64,000 bases of DNA from the NCBI GenBank assembly GCA_943371425.1, contig CALRUR010000007.1, positions 95,467 through 159,466 on the forward strand, written 5' to 3'. The notes beneath the pieces are model-generated. The model was not told the origin of the DNA. It ran no database searches and worked only from the letters and a program-made list of their open reading frames with translations. This document shows positions 1 to 8,775 of this stretch, piece after piece. The position numbers and the translations under genes were made by a program. Source of the DNA: CAJBVG01 sp943371425 (GTDB taxonomy: Bacteria > Bacteroidota > Bacteroidia > Sphingobacteriales > Sphingobacteriaceae). The stretch's first letter is position 1. The number at the start of each line of letters is the position of its first letter.

Positions 1-296
1 AAGATTTTGATTTCGACATAAAATCTAAAGACGCTTTAGTTGGAACTGCGGAGTGGTTGTTAAAAGGAAGTTTCAGAAAAACTATTCAAGCTAAATTGCA
101 ATACTCTATGAAAGAAGAAATAGAGAAGGCTGTAAAAACTGCCGACGATGCCTTGAAAAATGCTAAAATTCCGAACATCAAATTAAATGGAAAAGTAGAA
201 AAAATTGCGCCTTATGGCATTTCGCTATCCGAACAAGGTGTGCAGGTGATTATACAATCTACCGGTGATTTAAAAGTATTTGTAAATAAATTTTAA
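1..296 (+). CDS. DUF4403-like protein, C-terminal part (partial at left edge)
   Basis: The reading frame is open from base 3 to the stop at 294-296 and runs off the left edge, so only about 97 C-terminal residues are visible. The pattern of an AEWLLKG motif, a charged amphipathic helix, a KIPNIKL segment and a closing beta-hairpin containing GISLSEQGVQV resembles the end of Bacteroidota DUF4403 proteins, which are large, probably surface-associated proteins of unknown role. It ends 9 bases before a DinB-like gene on the same strand, so the two are probably co-transcribed. The family call rests on overall pattern only. Confidence 0.55.
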   Translation, partial: DFDFDIKSKDALVGTAEWLLKGSFRKTIQAKLQYSMKEEIEKAVKTADDALKNAKIPNIKLNGKVEKIAPYGISLSEQGVQVIIQSTGDLKVFVNKF

Positions 297-305
297 TGTT
301 AAAAT

Positions 306-815
306 ATGGACAAACCAGCAGATAATGAATTTGCACCATTTTATAATACCTATGTAAAGTTGGTTGAGGGTGATGTAATTGTATTCTTAGAAAAACAATT
401 ACAACGCTTTAATGATATTTGTAAAAATATTCCAGAGGGAAATACTTTGTATAAATACGAAGAAGGTAAATGGAGTATTAAAGAAGTAATAGGACATTGT
501 ATAGATACCGAACGTGTTATGTCTTACAGATTACTTCGCATTTCTAGGGCAGATAAAACCGAGCTTGCTGGTTTCGATGAAAACGAATACATCCAACAAT
601 CTACTTACGATAAAAGGCAATGGGATGGCATAATTGAAGAATATAATTCACTAAGAACTGCAAATATGTTGCTTATAAAGTCACTTACAGATGAGCAACT
701 CAGCAAAACTGGCACTGCTAATAAGCTACCCATCAGTGCTAAAGCCTTGGTATACATAATTGCAGGGCACTTAGAACATCATTTAGGAATACTCATTAGG
801 AGGTATTTAAAATAA
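306..815 (+). CDS. DinB-like four-helix protein
   Basis: The 169-residue protein has the DinB/YfiT-like layout. A WSIKEVIGHCIDTE helix carries His64, and a C-terminal helix with the pattern HxxxH (AGHLEHHLG) carries His155 and His159. Together these form the usual three-histidine metal site. Bacteroidota relatives are cytosolic proteins of unclear function, some implicated in thiol-dependent transfer chemistry. The gene lies 9 bases after the DUF4403-like gene and 25 bases before the nucleoside transporter, which suggests one operon. The fold assignment is solid; the substrate is not known. Confidence 0.85.
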   Translation: MDKPADNEFAPFYNTYVKLVEGDVIVFLEKQLQRFNDICKNIPEGNTLYKYEEGKWSIKEVIGHCIDTERVMSYRLLRISRADKTELAGFDENEYIQQSTYDKRQWDGIIEEYNSLRTANMLLIKSLTDEQLSKTGTANKLPISAKALVYIIAGHLEHHLGILIRRYLK

Positions 816-840
816 TCTTATTTTTAGAAAAAATTAAACT

Positions 841-2124
841 ATGGATCGTTACTTTGGAGTATTTGGGATTATATTGATTTTAGGCTTATCGTTTTTACTA
901 TCGAATAATAAAAAAGCAATTAATTACCGTTTAGTATTTACTGGTTTATTTATACAAGCATTGTTAGCGGTATTTATATTAAAAATTCCATTGGGTCAAA
1001 CCATCTTTTCGCATATTGGTCACTTCATTACTAAAATACTCGACTTCTCTAATAAAGGTGCCGACTTTGTATTCGGACCATTGGTAAATTCGAATTTGCT
1101 TTCTCCATTATTTGGCCCTGGCAATTCATTTATCTTTTTCTTTAAAATTATCCCTACCATAATTTTCGTATCTGTATTGGTAAGCATAGCCTACCACATT
1201 GGTTTAATGCAACGTATAGTAGCTGTTTTTGCTCGCGCGGTACATTGGTTAATGGGGGTTAGTGGTTCAGAAGCTTTATCAAACGTAGGCAGTGCATTTG
1301 TGGGCCAAGTAGAAGCTCAAATAATGATAAAGCCATACATCAGCGGAATGACAATGTCTGAGTTACTTGCCAGCATGGCGGGGAGCATGGCTTGTATAGC
1401 CGGCGGTGTAATGGCGGTGTACATTTCTATGGGTGTGCCTGCAGAGTATTTAATAGCCGCCAGTATAATGGCAGCGCCAGGTGCTTTAGTTATTTCTAAA
1501 ATTGTGTATCCAGAAACAGAAGCTTCCGAAACAAAAGGAAATGTAAAGCTCGAAATTAAAAAAGCACATGAAAATTTAATGGATGCCATCTCTCATGGTG
1601 CGAGCGATGGGATGAGAATTTCGTTAAACGTAATTGCCATGTTGTTAGGTTTTATTGCTTTAATAGCAATGGTGGATGCCGGCTTAGGATGGTTGGGTAG
1701 CTATTTATATTCGCATACTAGTTTAGATTTAAGTTATGTAGGCATTTCTTTAAAAGAATTAAGTTTGAAAGAAATACTTGGATCTATTTTCTCCATATTC
1801 GCTTATGCAATGGGTGTGCCTGCACAAGATACTCATGCAGTTGGTTCTTTAATGGGAACCAAACTGGTAATAAATGAATTTGTGGCCTACTCAGATTTAT
1901 CTCCAATGATAGCTGCAAAAGCATTACAACATAAATCTATTGTGATTGTAAGTTTTGCCCTGTGCGGCTTTGCAAACTTTAGTTCTATTGCCATACAAGT
2001 GGGTGGCATTGGAGAGTTAGCTCCCAACAGACGTGCAGACTTAGCTAAGCTTGGTTTTAAAGCATTAATCTGCGGAACATTTGCCTCTTATTTATCTGCA
2101 ACTATCGCGGGTTTATTATTATAA
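841..2124 (+). CDS. nupC: NupC-type concentrative nucleoside transporter
   Basis: This 427-residue polytopic inner-membrane protein should import nucleosides using an ion gradient. It shows the CNT family hallmarks: a GPGNSFIFFFKIIP-like N-terminal region, a gate segment, and the conserved stretch GSAFVGQVEAQ followed by IKPYISGMTMSELLASM and AASIMAAPGA. About ten hydrophobic segments are visible. The usual ESFNA motif reads SEALSNVG here, so substrate preference may differ from E. coli NupC. It is the last gene of the left-edge plus-strand group, and its stop codon overlaps the 3' end of the convergent kinase gene by 6 bases. Confidence 0.92.
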   Translation: MDRYFGVFGIILILGLSFLLSNNKKAINYRLVFTGLFIQALLAVFILKIPLGQTIFSHIGHFITKILDFSNKGADFVFGPLVNSNLLSPLFGPGNSFIFFFKIIPTIIFVSVLVSIAYHIGLMQRIVAVFARAVHWLMGVSGSEALSNVGSAFVGQVEAQIMIKPYISGMTMSELLASMAGSMACIAGGVMAVYISMGVPAEYLIAASIMAAPGALVISKIVYPETEASETKGNVKLEIKKAHENLMDAISHGASDGMRISLNVIAMLLGFIALIAMVDAGLGWLGSYLYSHTSLDLSYVGISLKELSLKEILGSIFSIFAYAMGVPAQDTHAVGSLMGTKLVINEFVAYSDLSPMIAAKALQHKSIVIVSFALCGFANFSSIAIQVGGIGELAPNRRADLAKLGFKALICGTFASYLSATIAGLLL

Positions 2125-3204
2125 TAAGGTAGGAATTTGTACAATGAATTTACTCCCTACACCGGGAGTAGATTCCATGTGTATGTTACCATTAATTCTT
2201 TTGAGTGCTTCTTTTGCAACATATAAGCCTACACCCGAACCGGCATTTTTATGCACTCCTCTAAAAAACATGTCGTAAATTTTATCTTGATGGTCGGGTT
2301 CTATCCCAATTCCATTATCTTCAATCTCAATAATAGAACCTTCTAAATTTGTTTTTACTCTAACATGTATTGTTTTATCTGTTGTATGTTCGTTATGAAA
2401 CTTAATTGCATTCAATAAAATATTGTTTAAGATAATTCTAATCCTGCTCTCATCCGATCTAATAAAAACGGGTTCGTTTATTTCTTTTAAATATTGAATG
2501 TGCACATCTTTTAAATGACTATCTAATTCGAAAATAATTTCATTAATAATGGTTCCGAAATTAATGTGGTTAATTTCTACATCTAACCTATTGCTTCTAT
2601 AATACTTAATAATATTTTGAACGAAAGCATCCATTCTGTTTACAGTATGGTCTATCATATCAATGTATTCGGGCATTCTGCTAGGTTCTTCAGATTTTGC
2701 CACTTTAATAATTCCTAGTATAGATGCAAGCGGTGCACGCAAATCATGCGAAGCCGAATAAACAAATTTATCTAACTCTTCGTATGCTTTTTGTAATTGT
2801 ATATTTTGTTCTCTTAATAAAAATTTAGTGTGATAAATTTCATGAGCATTTTGAATGGCTACAGATAACACTTGTTGATCCCAAGGCTTATCAATAAATC
2901 TGTAAATCTGACCTCGGTTAATTGCTTCAACAACTGCTTGTATATCGGTATAACCTGTAAGTAAAATTCTAATAGGGTGTGGGTATTTAACCAAAATAGA
3001 TTCGAAAAATTCTACCCCGGTCATGCCTGGCATACGTTGGTCGCAAATAATTACGTGTACTTGCTCTTGGCCTAATACTTTGGTTCCTTCTTCTGCAGAT
3101 TCTGCAATAAATATTTCGTAATCTTTTCTGAATAAAGCTTTAAATGCATGAAGATTGTTTACTTCATCATCAATATATAAAACACGGATTTTATCTCTGT
3201 TCAT
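2119..3204 (-). CDS. Receiver-histidine kinase hybrid (REC-HisKA-HATPase)
   Basis: The 361-residue soluble protein begins with a receiver domain (acidic residues Asp12/Asp13, phospho-acceptor Asp55, Thr83, Lys106), then a short coiled coil, a HisKA box with His153 in SASHDLRAPL, and a HATPase_c domain with an N box (NNILLNAIKFH), DNGIGI and a GSGVGLYVAKE G2 box. With a receiver placed before the kinase, it probably takes phosphate or input from a partner kinase. It is the last gene of a four-gene operon, one base after the 7TMR-DISM kinase. Its receiver is closely similar to the single-domain receiver at 7283-7747. No DNA-binding output is present. Confidence 0.92.
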   Translation of the reverse strand: MNRDKIRVLYIDDEVNNLHAFKALFRKDYEIFIAESAEEGTKVLGQEQVHVIICDQRMPGMTGVEFFESILVKYPHPIRILLTGYTDIQAVVEAINRGQIYRFIDKPWDQQVLSVAIQNAHEIYHTKFLLREQNIQLQKAYEELDKFVYSASHDLRAPLASILGIIKVAKSEEPSRMPEYIDMIDHTVNRMDAFVQNIIKYYRSNRLDVEINHINFGTIINEIIFELDSHLKDVHIQYLKEINEPVFIRSDESRIRIILNNILLNAIKFHNEHTTDKTIHVRVKTNLEGSIIEIEDNGIGIEPDHQDKIYDMFFRGVHKNAGSGVGLYVAKEALKRINGNIHMESTPGVGSKFIVQIPTLL

Positions 3205-3205
3205 T

Positions 3206-5347
3206 TTATTGAATTAATGGAAGTGTGATAATAAATTCTGTGCCTACTCCTAATTCTGATTTCACCTCTATTGCTCCTTTGTGTAATTCTATTATGCTGT
3301 AAACTATTGATAAACCAAGGCCTGTACCTTCTCCCGCTTTTTTAGTTGTAAAAAATGGATCGAAAATTTTACTTCTAACCTCTTCTGTCATCCCTATACC
3401 ATTATCAATAATATGCACACTCACATTATCACCATTACTTTGTGTTCTTATAACTACCTTACCCGCATCATCATTTGCATGTGATGTTAACACTGCTTGG
3501 GCGGCATTGTTTATAATATTCATAAAAACCTGATTCAATTTACCAGCAAAACATTCTATTTCTGGTATCACGCCTAATTCTTTTACAATATTAATTTTCC
3601 CTCTAAAAGTGCTACTTAAAATAATAAGAGTAGAATCTATCCCTTCATTTATATTTGCATATTTCAAATCAGATTCATCTAATCTCGAAAAGCTCTTTAA
3701 CCCTTTTACAATCTCTACAGTTCTGCCTGCACCATCGGCCATGCCTTTTAATAACACATCAATTTCGTGTGTTAAATATTCGTAGTCTAATTCTTTTTTA
3801 TACTGTTTAACCTCGTCGAATTTATCGTCAATATTTAGTTCTGCAATAACTTCTTCGTATTTTTTAATGAGGGCTTGTATGTCTTCAATATCTCTACGCA
3901 AAGGTTTAATATTAGAGCTCACAAAGTTTATTGGGTTGTTAATTTCATGCGCAATACCAGCGGTTAACTGACCGAGTGAGGCCATTTTTTCGGCATCGAC
4001 CAATTGGGTTTGTGCATTTTTTAAATCTGTGAGGGCTGTGTTTAATTCTAAGTTCGATAAGTTTAATTCGTGTGTGCGTTCTTCTACCTTCACTTCCAAC
4101 ATTGTATTCTGCTCGCGAATTATTCGTTCATTTTCTTGCGAAATGCGTAAGGCCTCTAATTGCGATTCTTCTTTCTCTTTTCTATAAATATTAATTTTAT
4201 CTGCAAGTGCAAATGATAGTAAGGTTACTTCTAATGCCGAACCAATTTGTAATGCATAAAAAGTAAGATTATTGTAAGGCAACATGTTGAAGTTTCTTAA
4301 TACAAACACTACCACGCTTAATAAAAAGATGGTCCAGGCTACTAAAAAATAATTGGCAGGTCTGTAACCTTGTCTTCCAATTTTATAAGCAATGTAAATG
4401 GTTAACAGAGAGCCTATCATTGCAGTAAGCTGCACTAAGTTTTGAGCGAAATAGAATTCGTTCATTAAACTCAATACAAAACAAACTGTATAAAAAATAA
4501 AAATCCAATTTAAAATTTTATTTCCTAATGGGTAGGTTTCTTTAGTATTTAAAAAATGTTTTACAAACGCAATAGCTGTCCAACCATTTAATACCGGTAT
4601 TAAAAAAGTGCTTTGTAAAACCAACCAAGTAGAGTTTGGCCATAAGTATTTAAAGCCATAGCCTTGTAATACCGCTTGTGTTAATCCCACAAAAATAATG
4701 TAGGAAACATAGTACAAATAACTTTTGTCGCGAACGGTAAAATAAACGAACAAGTTATAAATAGCCATTACCAAAATAATCCCAATGTACAAACCAAAAA
4801 CCAAATCCTTTTGAATTAAGTCCTCAAAAATGGGTTGCTGTGCTCCAATTAATAATGGTAATTGAATTTGTTCCCCACTTTTTACTTTCATGTAATAAGT
4901 AGCGGTCTCTCCTTCAGCAATGTCTAAATAAAATAAGTGATTTTGGTTGTTTATTTTTCGATCATGAAAAGGCAAGAGTTCACCGGCCAAAATACTGTCG
5001 AATTTATTATTGCCAATTGGCGAGTATATTGCCACTTCATCTAAAATGGGATATTGCAATTGCAATAATATTCGCCTGTTTGCTAATTCATTTTTTACGG
5101 TAAAGCGAATCCAAAAAGTATTTTTACTGATGCCCAAATTTGGAACATTATCTTTGCTTTTTACAAAGTCGTTCGATTGTAGAATTTCATTAAAACTTAG
5201 CTTATTGCTTTCGTCTTTTAAGAGATAGATACTTTTTCCAATTGATTGTATTGTTTTTTCATTATTAAATACAATGGTATCATTAGAAAAACCTTGATGT
5301 GTAAATATTACTAAAAAAAACAGGAACAAGAGGTTCAGTTTCTTCAT
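3206..5347 (-). CDS. 7TMR-DISM membrane histidine kinase
   Basis: This is a 713-residue sensor kinase. A signal peptide (residues about 1-21) leads into an extracytoplasmic 7TMR-DISMED2-type sensor domain (about 30-165). Seven transmembrane helices follow (about 180-390), then a long coiled coil and a HisKA domain with His467 in GIAHEINNPINF. The HATPase_c domain has an NIINNAAQAV N box, DNGIGM and GTGLGLSIVYSI. The NNP after the histidine marks the family that often pairs with separate receivers. It lies between the GNAT-like gene (6-base gap) and the receiver-kinase hybrid (1-base gap), so these proteins are probably made together. The extracellular ligand is unknown. Confidence 0.92.
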   Translation of the reverse strand: MKKLNLLFLFFLVIFTHQGFSNDTIVFNNEKTIQSIGKSIYLLKDESNKLSFNEILQSNDFVKSKDNVPNLGISKNTFWIRFTVKNELANRRILLQLQYPILDEVAIYSPIGNNKFDSILAGELLPFHDRKINNQNHLFYLDIAEGETATYYMKVKSGEQIQLPLLIGAQQPIFEDLIQKDLVFGLYIGIILVMAIYNLFVYFTVRDKSYLYYVSYIIFVGLTQAVLQGYGFKYLWPNSTWLVLQSTFLIPVLNGWTAIAFVKHFLNTKETYPLGNKILNWIFIFYTVCFVLSLMNEFYFAQNLVQLTAMIGSLLTIYIAYKIGRQGYRPANYFLVAWTIFLLSVVVFVLRNFNMLPYNNLTFYALQIGSALEVTLLSFALADKINIYRKEKEESQLEALRISQENERIIREQNTMLEVKVEERTHELNLSNLELNTALTDLKNAQTQLVDAEKMASLGQLTAGIAHEINNPINFVSSNIKPLRRDIEDIQALIKKYEEVIAELNIDDKFDEVKQYKKELDYEYLTHEIDVLLKGMADGAGRTVEIVKGLKSFSRLDESDLKYANINEGIDSTLIILSSTFRGKINIVKELGVIPEIECFAGKLNQVFMNIINNAAQAVLTSHANDDAGKVVIRTQSNGDNVSVHIIDNGIGMTEEVRSKIFDPFFTTKKAGEGTGLGLSIVYSIIELHKGAIEVKSELGVGTEFIITLPLIQ

Positions 5348-5353
5348 ACTTTG

Positions 5354-6043
5354 TTAATTCTTTAAATTGGGTATTTCTAATTGATATATTACTTCAAATT
5401 CGCCTTTTGGTCCTTTTTCTTTTTTTATTTGATTAGGGCTTTTTCTAAGTTCAAAAATATTTTCACGTTCTTTTTCTTCGGCATGTGCTAGCACATCTAC
5501 ATCTAAAATAGCCATTGCCGTTGCCACAAAATCATCTTTAGGGTAAAAGAAAATTCCCTTATCGCCTAACGATTCTTCTATTACCGCTCCAACACGTTTT
5601 CCCATTCTGGTGGTAACAGGGGCGCATAATACATAAATTTTATCAATGGGTAATTGGTTTACAATAGAAACGCATACTCTGCATAATATTAAACTTCCAA
5701 TGCCCATCCCTGCAACCTCCATCGAATTCCACATTCCACAAATCTCCGCACAACCTTGTTTTACAAATTCAAATATTTTCGAATCGTAATGGCCTAAAGC
5801 ATGCTCAATGGGTAATTGTATTTTACCATCTACCATTTGAACCCTAGCGCCACCATACACTTTTTCTCCCGATTCATCTTCTACAATTATAACAATTGTA
5901 TTCTCACTATTTACCCAATCGTTGTTGGAGGAAGTAACTTTAGCTACGCCAAAATGTATTTCCAACAAACGACGGTGACCTTCTATGAATTTCATACAGG
6001 CCTCCTTATCGTCAACAGCTCTAAATGCTCTGATTTTTACCAT
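5354..6043 (-). CDS. GNAT-like N-acyltransferase
   Basis: The 229-residue protein resembles GNAT-fold acyltransferases, including the N-acyl amino acid/autoinducer synthase-like branch. There is an N-terminal helix region with RAFRAVDDKEAC, a GGARVQM strand, a LPIE turn, and a likely CoA pyrophosphate-binding loop in ICGMWNSMEVAGMGIGSLIL, followed by a strand with IYVLCAP. The C-terminal 40 residues are charged. It starts 12 bases after the ThiF-like gene and ends 6 bases before the sensor kinase. The likely reaction is acyl transfer from an acyl-CoA or acyl carrier to an amine; donor and acceptor are unknown. The fold call comes from motif pattern only. Confidence 0.6.
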   Translation of the reverse strand: MVKIRAFRAVDDKEACMKFIEGHRRLLEIHFGVAKVTSSNNDWVNSENTIVIIVEDESGEKVYGGARVQMVDGKIQLPIEHALGHYDSKIFEFVKQGCAEICGMWNSMEVAGMGIGSLILCRVCVSIVNQLPIDKIYVLCAPVTTRMGKRVGAVIEESLGDKGIFFYPKDDFVATAMAILDVDVLAHAEEKERENIFELRKSPNQIKKEKGPKGEFEVIYQLEIPNLKN

Positions 6044-6055
6044 GAGTTTTAGATG

Positions 6056-7150
6056 TTACTTAATGAGTTCATTAAAATCAACATAATATCTACCCGAGAG
6101 TGTAGTTTGTTTTAATAATATCCTTCGGCAAACATCTGTAACCATAGCGCCACCAAGCACTACAGATGAAGCAAGTTGTGGCCATGTAGAAATAGTTTTA
6201 CCCATTTCTGCTAATGATAGGCGCATACGATCTGAAATGTTCTCTATGCCTACCATTGCCCCAAGTAATGGAACTTTTTCTTGGTTGCTCAAATTTTTAA
6301 GCGCATTTAAATCGCCCATGTTTTCTGGTATTAAACCATGTAACATCGGTCGGTTCGGCTCTAAATCATACCGCTCAATATCTATCATGCCCCTGTCATT
6401 GGTTTCCATTACCACGGGTATACCCAATGCTCTTGCTTTTATTCTACTCAATATTTTTACATCTAAGCCATCACACTCTTCTACTAACAAATCGATTTTA
6501 CCATCATCCGTTAAAAAAGCATCTATGTTTTGCTCTGTAATTCCTTCTCTAAATATTTTAACTTTTACGTATGGATCCATTTCTGCAATCTCTCTTGCAG
6601 CCACTACCGCTTTAGATACTCCAATGTTTGTAACAGAGGTACGTATCCTATTCATGTTGCTCAATTCAATTAGATCAAAATCTGCTAATCGAATTTCACC
6701 ACAGGTGCGTTCCATTACCAAAGTAAGTGCAATCATTTGGCCTACTGATAAGCCAATTACTGCAATCTTCTTTTCCAATAAAATACTGCGTTCTTCGGGG
6801 GTTATTTTATAAAGGTTCCTACTAGTCCGTAATTCTATAAACTCATCTTTATTTAAAAGATGAACTAACTTCTTATTCCAAGGATAATAAACCCAACAAC
6901 CATAGTAATGTGCAGACTTTCCAGCCAACAGTGCATGTACCTGTTCTTCGTACTCGTGTTCCGACAAAGGAGCTCTCGGATTACGTATTTTAATCAATTC
7001 GCGTAATTGACTATTTAATTCGTCGATTACTGTTATTTCTTGTTGTTCATCAATTAAGCGCTGAACTTCAAGCATTTCATTATGGTTGTTGATGTTAAAA
7101 ACTCTTGGTAAGAAGGCATCATTCAATATACTTTCTTTAAATTTTAACAT
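6056..7150 (-). CDS. ThiF/E1-like adenylyltransferase (Rv1355c-like, no nitroreductase domain)
   Basis: This 364-residue protein should adenylate a carboxylate. The nucleotide-binding glycine loop is AVIGLSVGQ (Gly133/Gly137), followed by acidic residues in LADFDLIELSNMNRIR (Asp157, Asp159, Asn165, Asn167, Arg168) and an EECDG motif with Asp227. There are no CxxC zinc-binding pairs, unlike MoeB or ThiF. The region from RNLYKITPEER onward matches what I recall of the Rv1355c/MoeY-like family, but those proteins usually carry a C-terminal nitroreductase domain of about 350 residues, absent here. It is the first gene of the kinase operon, so its substrate may be linked to the signal sensed downstream. 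Confidence 0.8.
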   Translation of the reverse strand: MLKFKESILNDAFLPRVFNINNHNEMLEVQRLIDEQQEITVIDELNSQLRELIKIRNPRAPLSEHEYEEQVHALLAGKSAHYYGCWVYYPWNKKLVHLLNKDEFIELRTSRNLYKITPEERSILLEKKIAVIGLSVGQMIALTLVMERTCGEIRLADFDLIELSNMNRIRTSVTNIGVSKAVVAAREIAEMDPYVKVKIFREGITEQNIDAFLTDDGKIDLLVEECDGLDVKILSRIKARALGIPVVMETNDRGMIDIERYDLEPNRPMLHGLIPENMGDLNALKNLSNQEKVPLLGAMVGIENISDRMRLSLAEMGKTISTWPQLASSVVLGGAMVTDVCRRILLKQTTLSGRYYVDFNELIK

Positions 7151-7282
7151 TTGTTGTTGTTGTCTGGTTCTAAAATCACTAAAATTAGTATTAAATATCC
7201 AAATAAAATTCGATATTTATAAAAATATTCGTTTATTTTATAAATCTGTAGAAGAATTAAATAATATAAACCCCAATTATAG

Positions 7283-7747
7283 ATGGCTGATTCTCGTATA
7301 AAAATACTTTATGTTGATGATGAGGAAAATAATTTAAATTCCTTTAAAGCCGCATTCCGTAGAGAATACGACGTAACAGTTGCGATCTCTGCAAACGAAG
7401 CAAAAGAGATTTTAAAACAAAAGAAATTCGAAATAATCATTACCGATCAACGCATGCCTGGTATAACAGGTGTCGATTTTTTGGCGAGCATAATACAAGA
7501 ATATCCTGAAGCCATAAGAATGTTGCTTACAGGTTATGCAGATATACAAGCAGTAATTGATGCAATAAATAAAGGCCAAATCTATCAGTACATCACCAAA
7601 CCTTGGGATGAACAGCAGATGAGAGTAATTATTAACAACGCGTATGAGATTTTTTCTCTTCGTCAGGAAAACAAAGAATTACTAAAAAGTTTAATTCGTG
7701 CTAACGAGCAATTAGAATTTTTACTTCGCCAAAAACTGCTTTCTTAA
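7283..7747 (+). CDS. Single-domain response regulator
   Basis: The 154-residue protein is a receiver domain (Asp12/Asp13, phospho-acceptor Asp55, Thr83, Lys106) with a C-terminal helical, coiled-coil-like tail of about 30 residues and no output domain. The key residues fall at exactly the same positions as in the receiver of the hybrid kinase at 2119-3204, and long blocks such as DQRMPG, LLTGY, DIQAV and KPWD are shared, so the two are paralogues. It is divergent from the ThiF/GNAT/kinase operon across a 132-base gap and probably belongs to the same circuit. It ends one base before a convergent XRE regulator. Confidence 0.93.
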   Translation: MADSRIKILYVDDEENNLNSFKAAFRREYDVTVAISANEAKEILKQKKFEIIITDQRMPGITGVDFLASIIQEYPEAIRMLLTGYADIQAVIDAINKGQIYQYITKPWDEQQMRVIINNAYEIFSLRQENKELLKSLIRANEQLEFLLRQKLLS

Positions 7748-7748
7748 T

Positions 7749-8108
7749 TTATTTACGTTTTTGTTTTCTTGTAGTTTTAGTGCCTTTTAAGCTTTCTAAT
7801 TCGGCAGCCATTTTCAACATTTGAGTTTTCAACTCATCAATAGAATGCTCTATTTGAATAGAACTTTTATAGCCTTTTTGATCAGACTCTGCAATTACAT
7901 TAGTAGTTTCCATCTCTAAAATATCACTTGGTGTTACGCCTAATATTTTAGCAATTTTTATAAGTCTCGATACCGTTAGGTCAGTAACATCTCTCTCAAT
8001 ATTCGAATATGAAGCAACTGAAATATCCAGTTCATTAGCCATGTTTTCTTGGCTAAAACTTTTAATGGCTCGCAATATTCTAATTCTTTCTCCGATAGTA
8101 GATTTCAT
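7749..8108 (-). CDS. XRE-family helix-turn-helix regulator with coiled-coil tail
   Basis: The 119-residue protein has an N-terminal helix-turn-helix of the Cro/cI type (residues about 6-62; IGERIRILRAIKSFSQENMANEL, SVASYSNIERD), then a helical tail with SIDELKTQMLKMAAELESLK that looks like a dimerising coiled coil, and a basic end (TTRKQKRK). It is likely a DNA-binding repressor with an unknown target. It is convergent with the receiver gene and divergent from the DUF1569 gene across a 162-base gap. Many Bacteroidota carry several such solitary regulators. Confidence 0.88.
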   Translation of the reverse strand: MKSTIGERIRILRAIKSFSQENMANELDISVASYSNIERDVTDLTVSRLIKIAKILGVTPSDILEMETTNVIAESDQKGYKSSIQIEHSIDELKTQMLKMAAELESLKGTKTTRKQKRK

Positions 8109-8270
8109 AATCCTAAAAATAATTCTAGATTCTGATACGACTTTTCAGTATAAATAGATTAGTTTTAGTATATATTGAATAATTTTATAATTACTGATTA
8201 AATTTTATGCAAATAATATTGTTTTTTTTGGCTTGTCCTTTTTTCTGTATTTTGCATTTCAATTTTAATT

Positions 8271-8729
8271 ATGGCCCTACCAAATATATATACCACACAA
8301 GGAACTGAGGAATTAATTGCACGAATTAATCAACTTAGCCCTATTAGTCAGCGCAGATGGGGTAAAATGAATGTTTCGCAAATGTTGGCACATTGCTGCG
8401 TACCCTACGAGCAATTGTTAGGCGAACGAAATGATGCACCTAATGCAATGATTAAATTAATGATGAAATTGTTTTTCAAAGGAACCATGACGAATGAGAT
8501 TCCCTACAAACCAAATTTACCTACAGCTCCTTCTTTTATTATTGTAGATCAACGCGACTTTGAAAAAGAGAAGCAAAGGCTTATAGCATATGTTAGAAAA
8601 CCATTGGAATTAGGCGAAGCACATTTTGAAAACAAGTACCAACTTACACTTGGTAAGTTAAATGCAACACAATGGAATAATATGTTGTGGAAACATCTCG
8701 ACCACCACTTGAGGCAATTTGGAGTATAG
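8271..8729 (+). CDS. DUF1569 protein (DinB-like fold)
   Basis: The 152-residue protein matches the DUF1569 pattern. SPISQRRWGKMNVSQMLAH carries His41, and a C-terminal LWKHLDHHLRQF helix carries His142 and His146, giving the same three-histidine arrangement as DinB-like proteins. Function is unknown; relatives are small cytosolic proteins. It stands alone after a 162-base gap containing a TATTTTGC stretch close to the -7 consensus. Its stop codon is followed within 5 bases by a seven-base-period repeat. Confidence 0.87.
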   Translation: MALPNIYTTQGTEELIARINQLSPISQRRWGKMNVSQMLAHCCVPYEQLLGERNDAPNAMIKLMMKLFFKGTMTNEIPYKPNLPTAPSFIIVDQRDFEKEKQRLIAYVRKPLELGEAHFENKYQLTLGKLNATQWNNMLWKHLDHHLRQFGV

Positions 8730-8733
8730 CTTT

Positions 8734-8775
8734 TTAGAATTTAGTCTTTAGATATTAGTATTTAGACATTAGAAT
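8734..8775. repeat. Seven-base-period repeat, TTAGNNN, six units
   Basis: Six successive 7-mers in perfect phase all begin TTAG: TTAGAAT, TTAGTCT, TTAGATA, TTAGTAT, TTAGACA, TTAGAAT. The array fills the whole gap between two convergent genes, and its last unit supplies the stop codon (TAA on the minus strand) of the beta-barrel gene. Confidence 0.9.
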
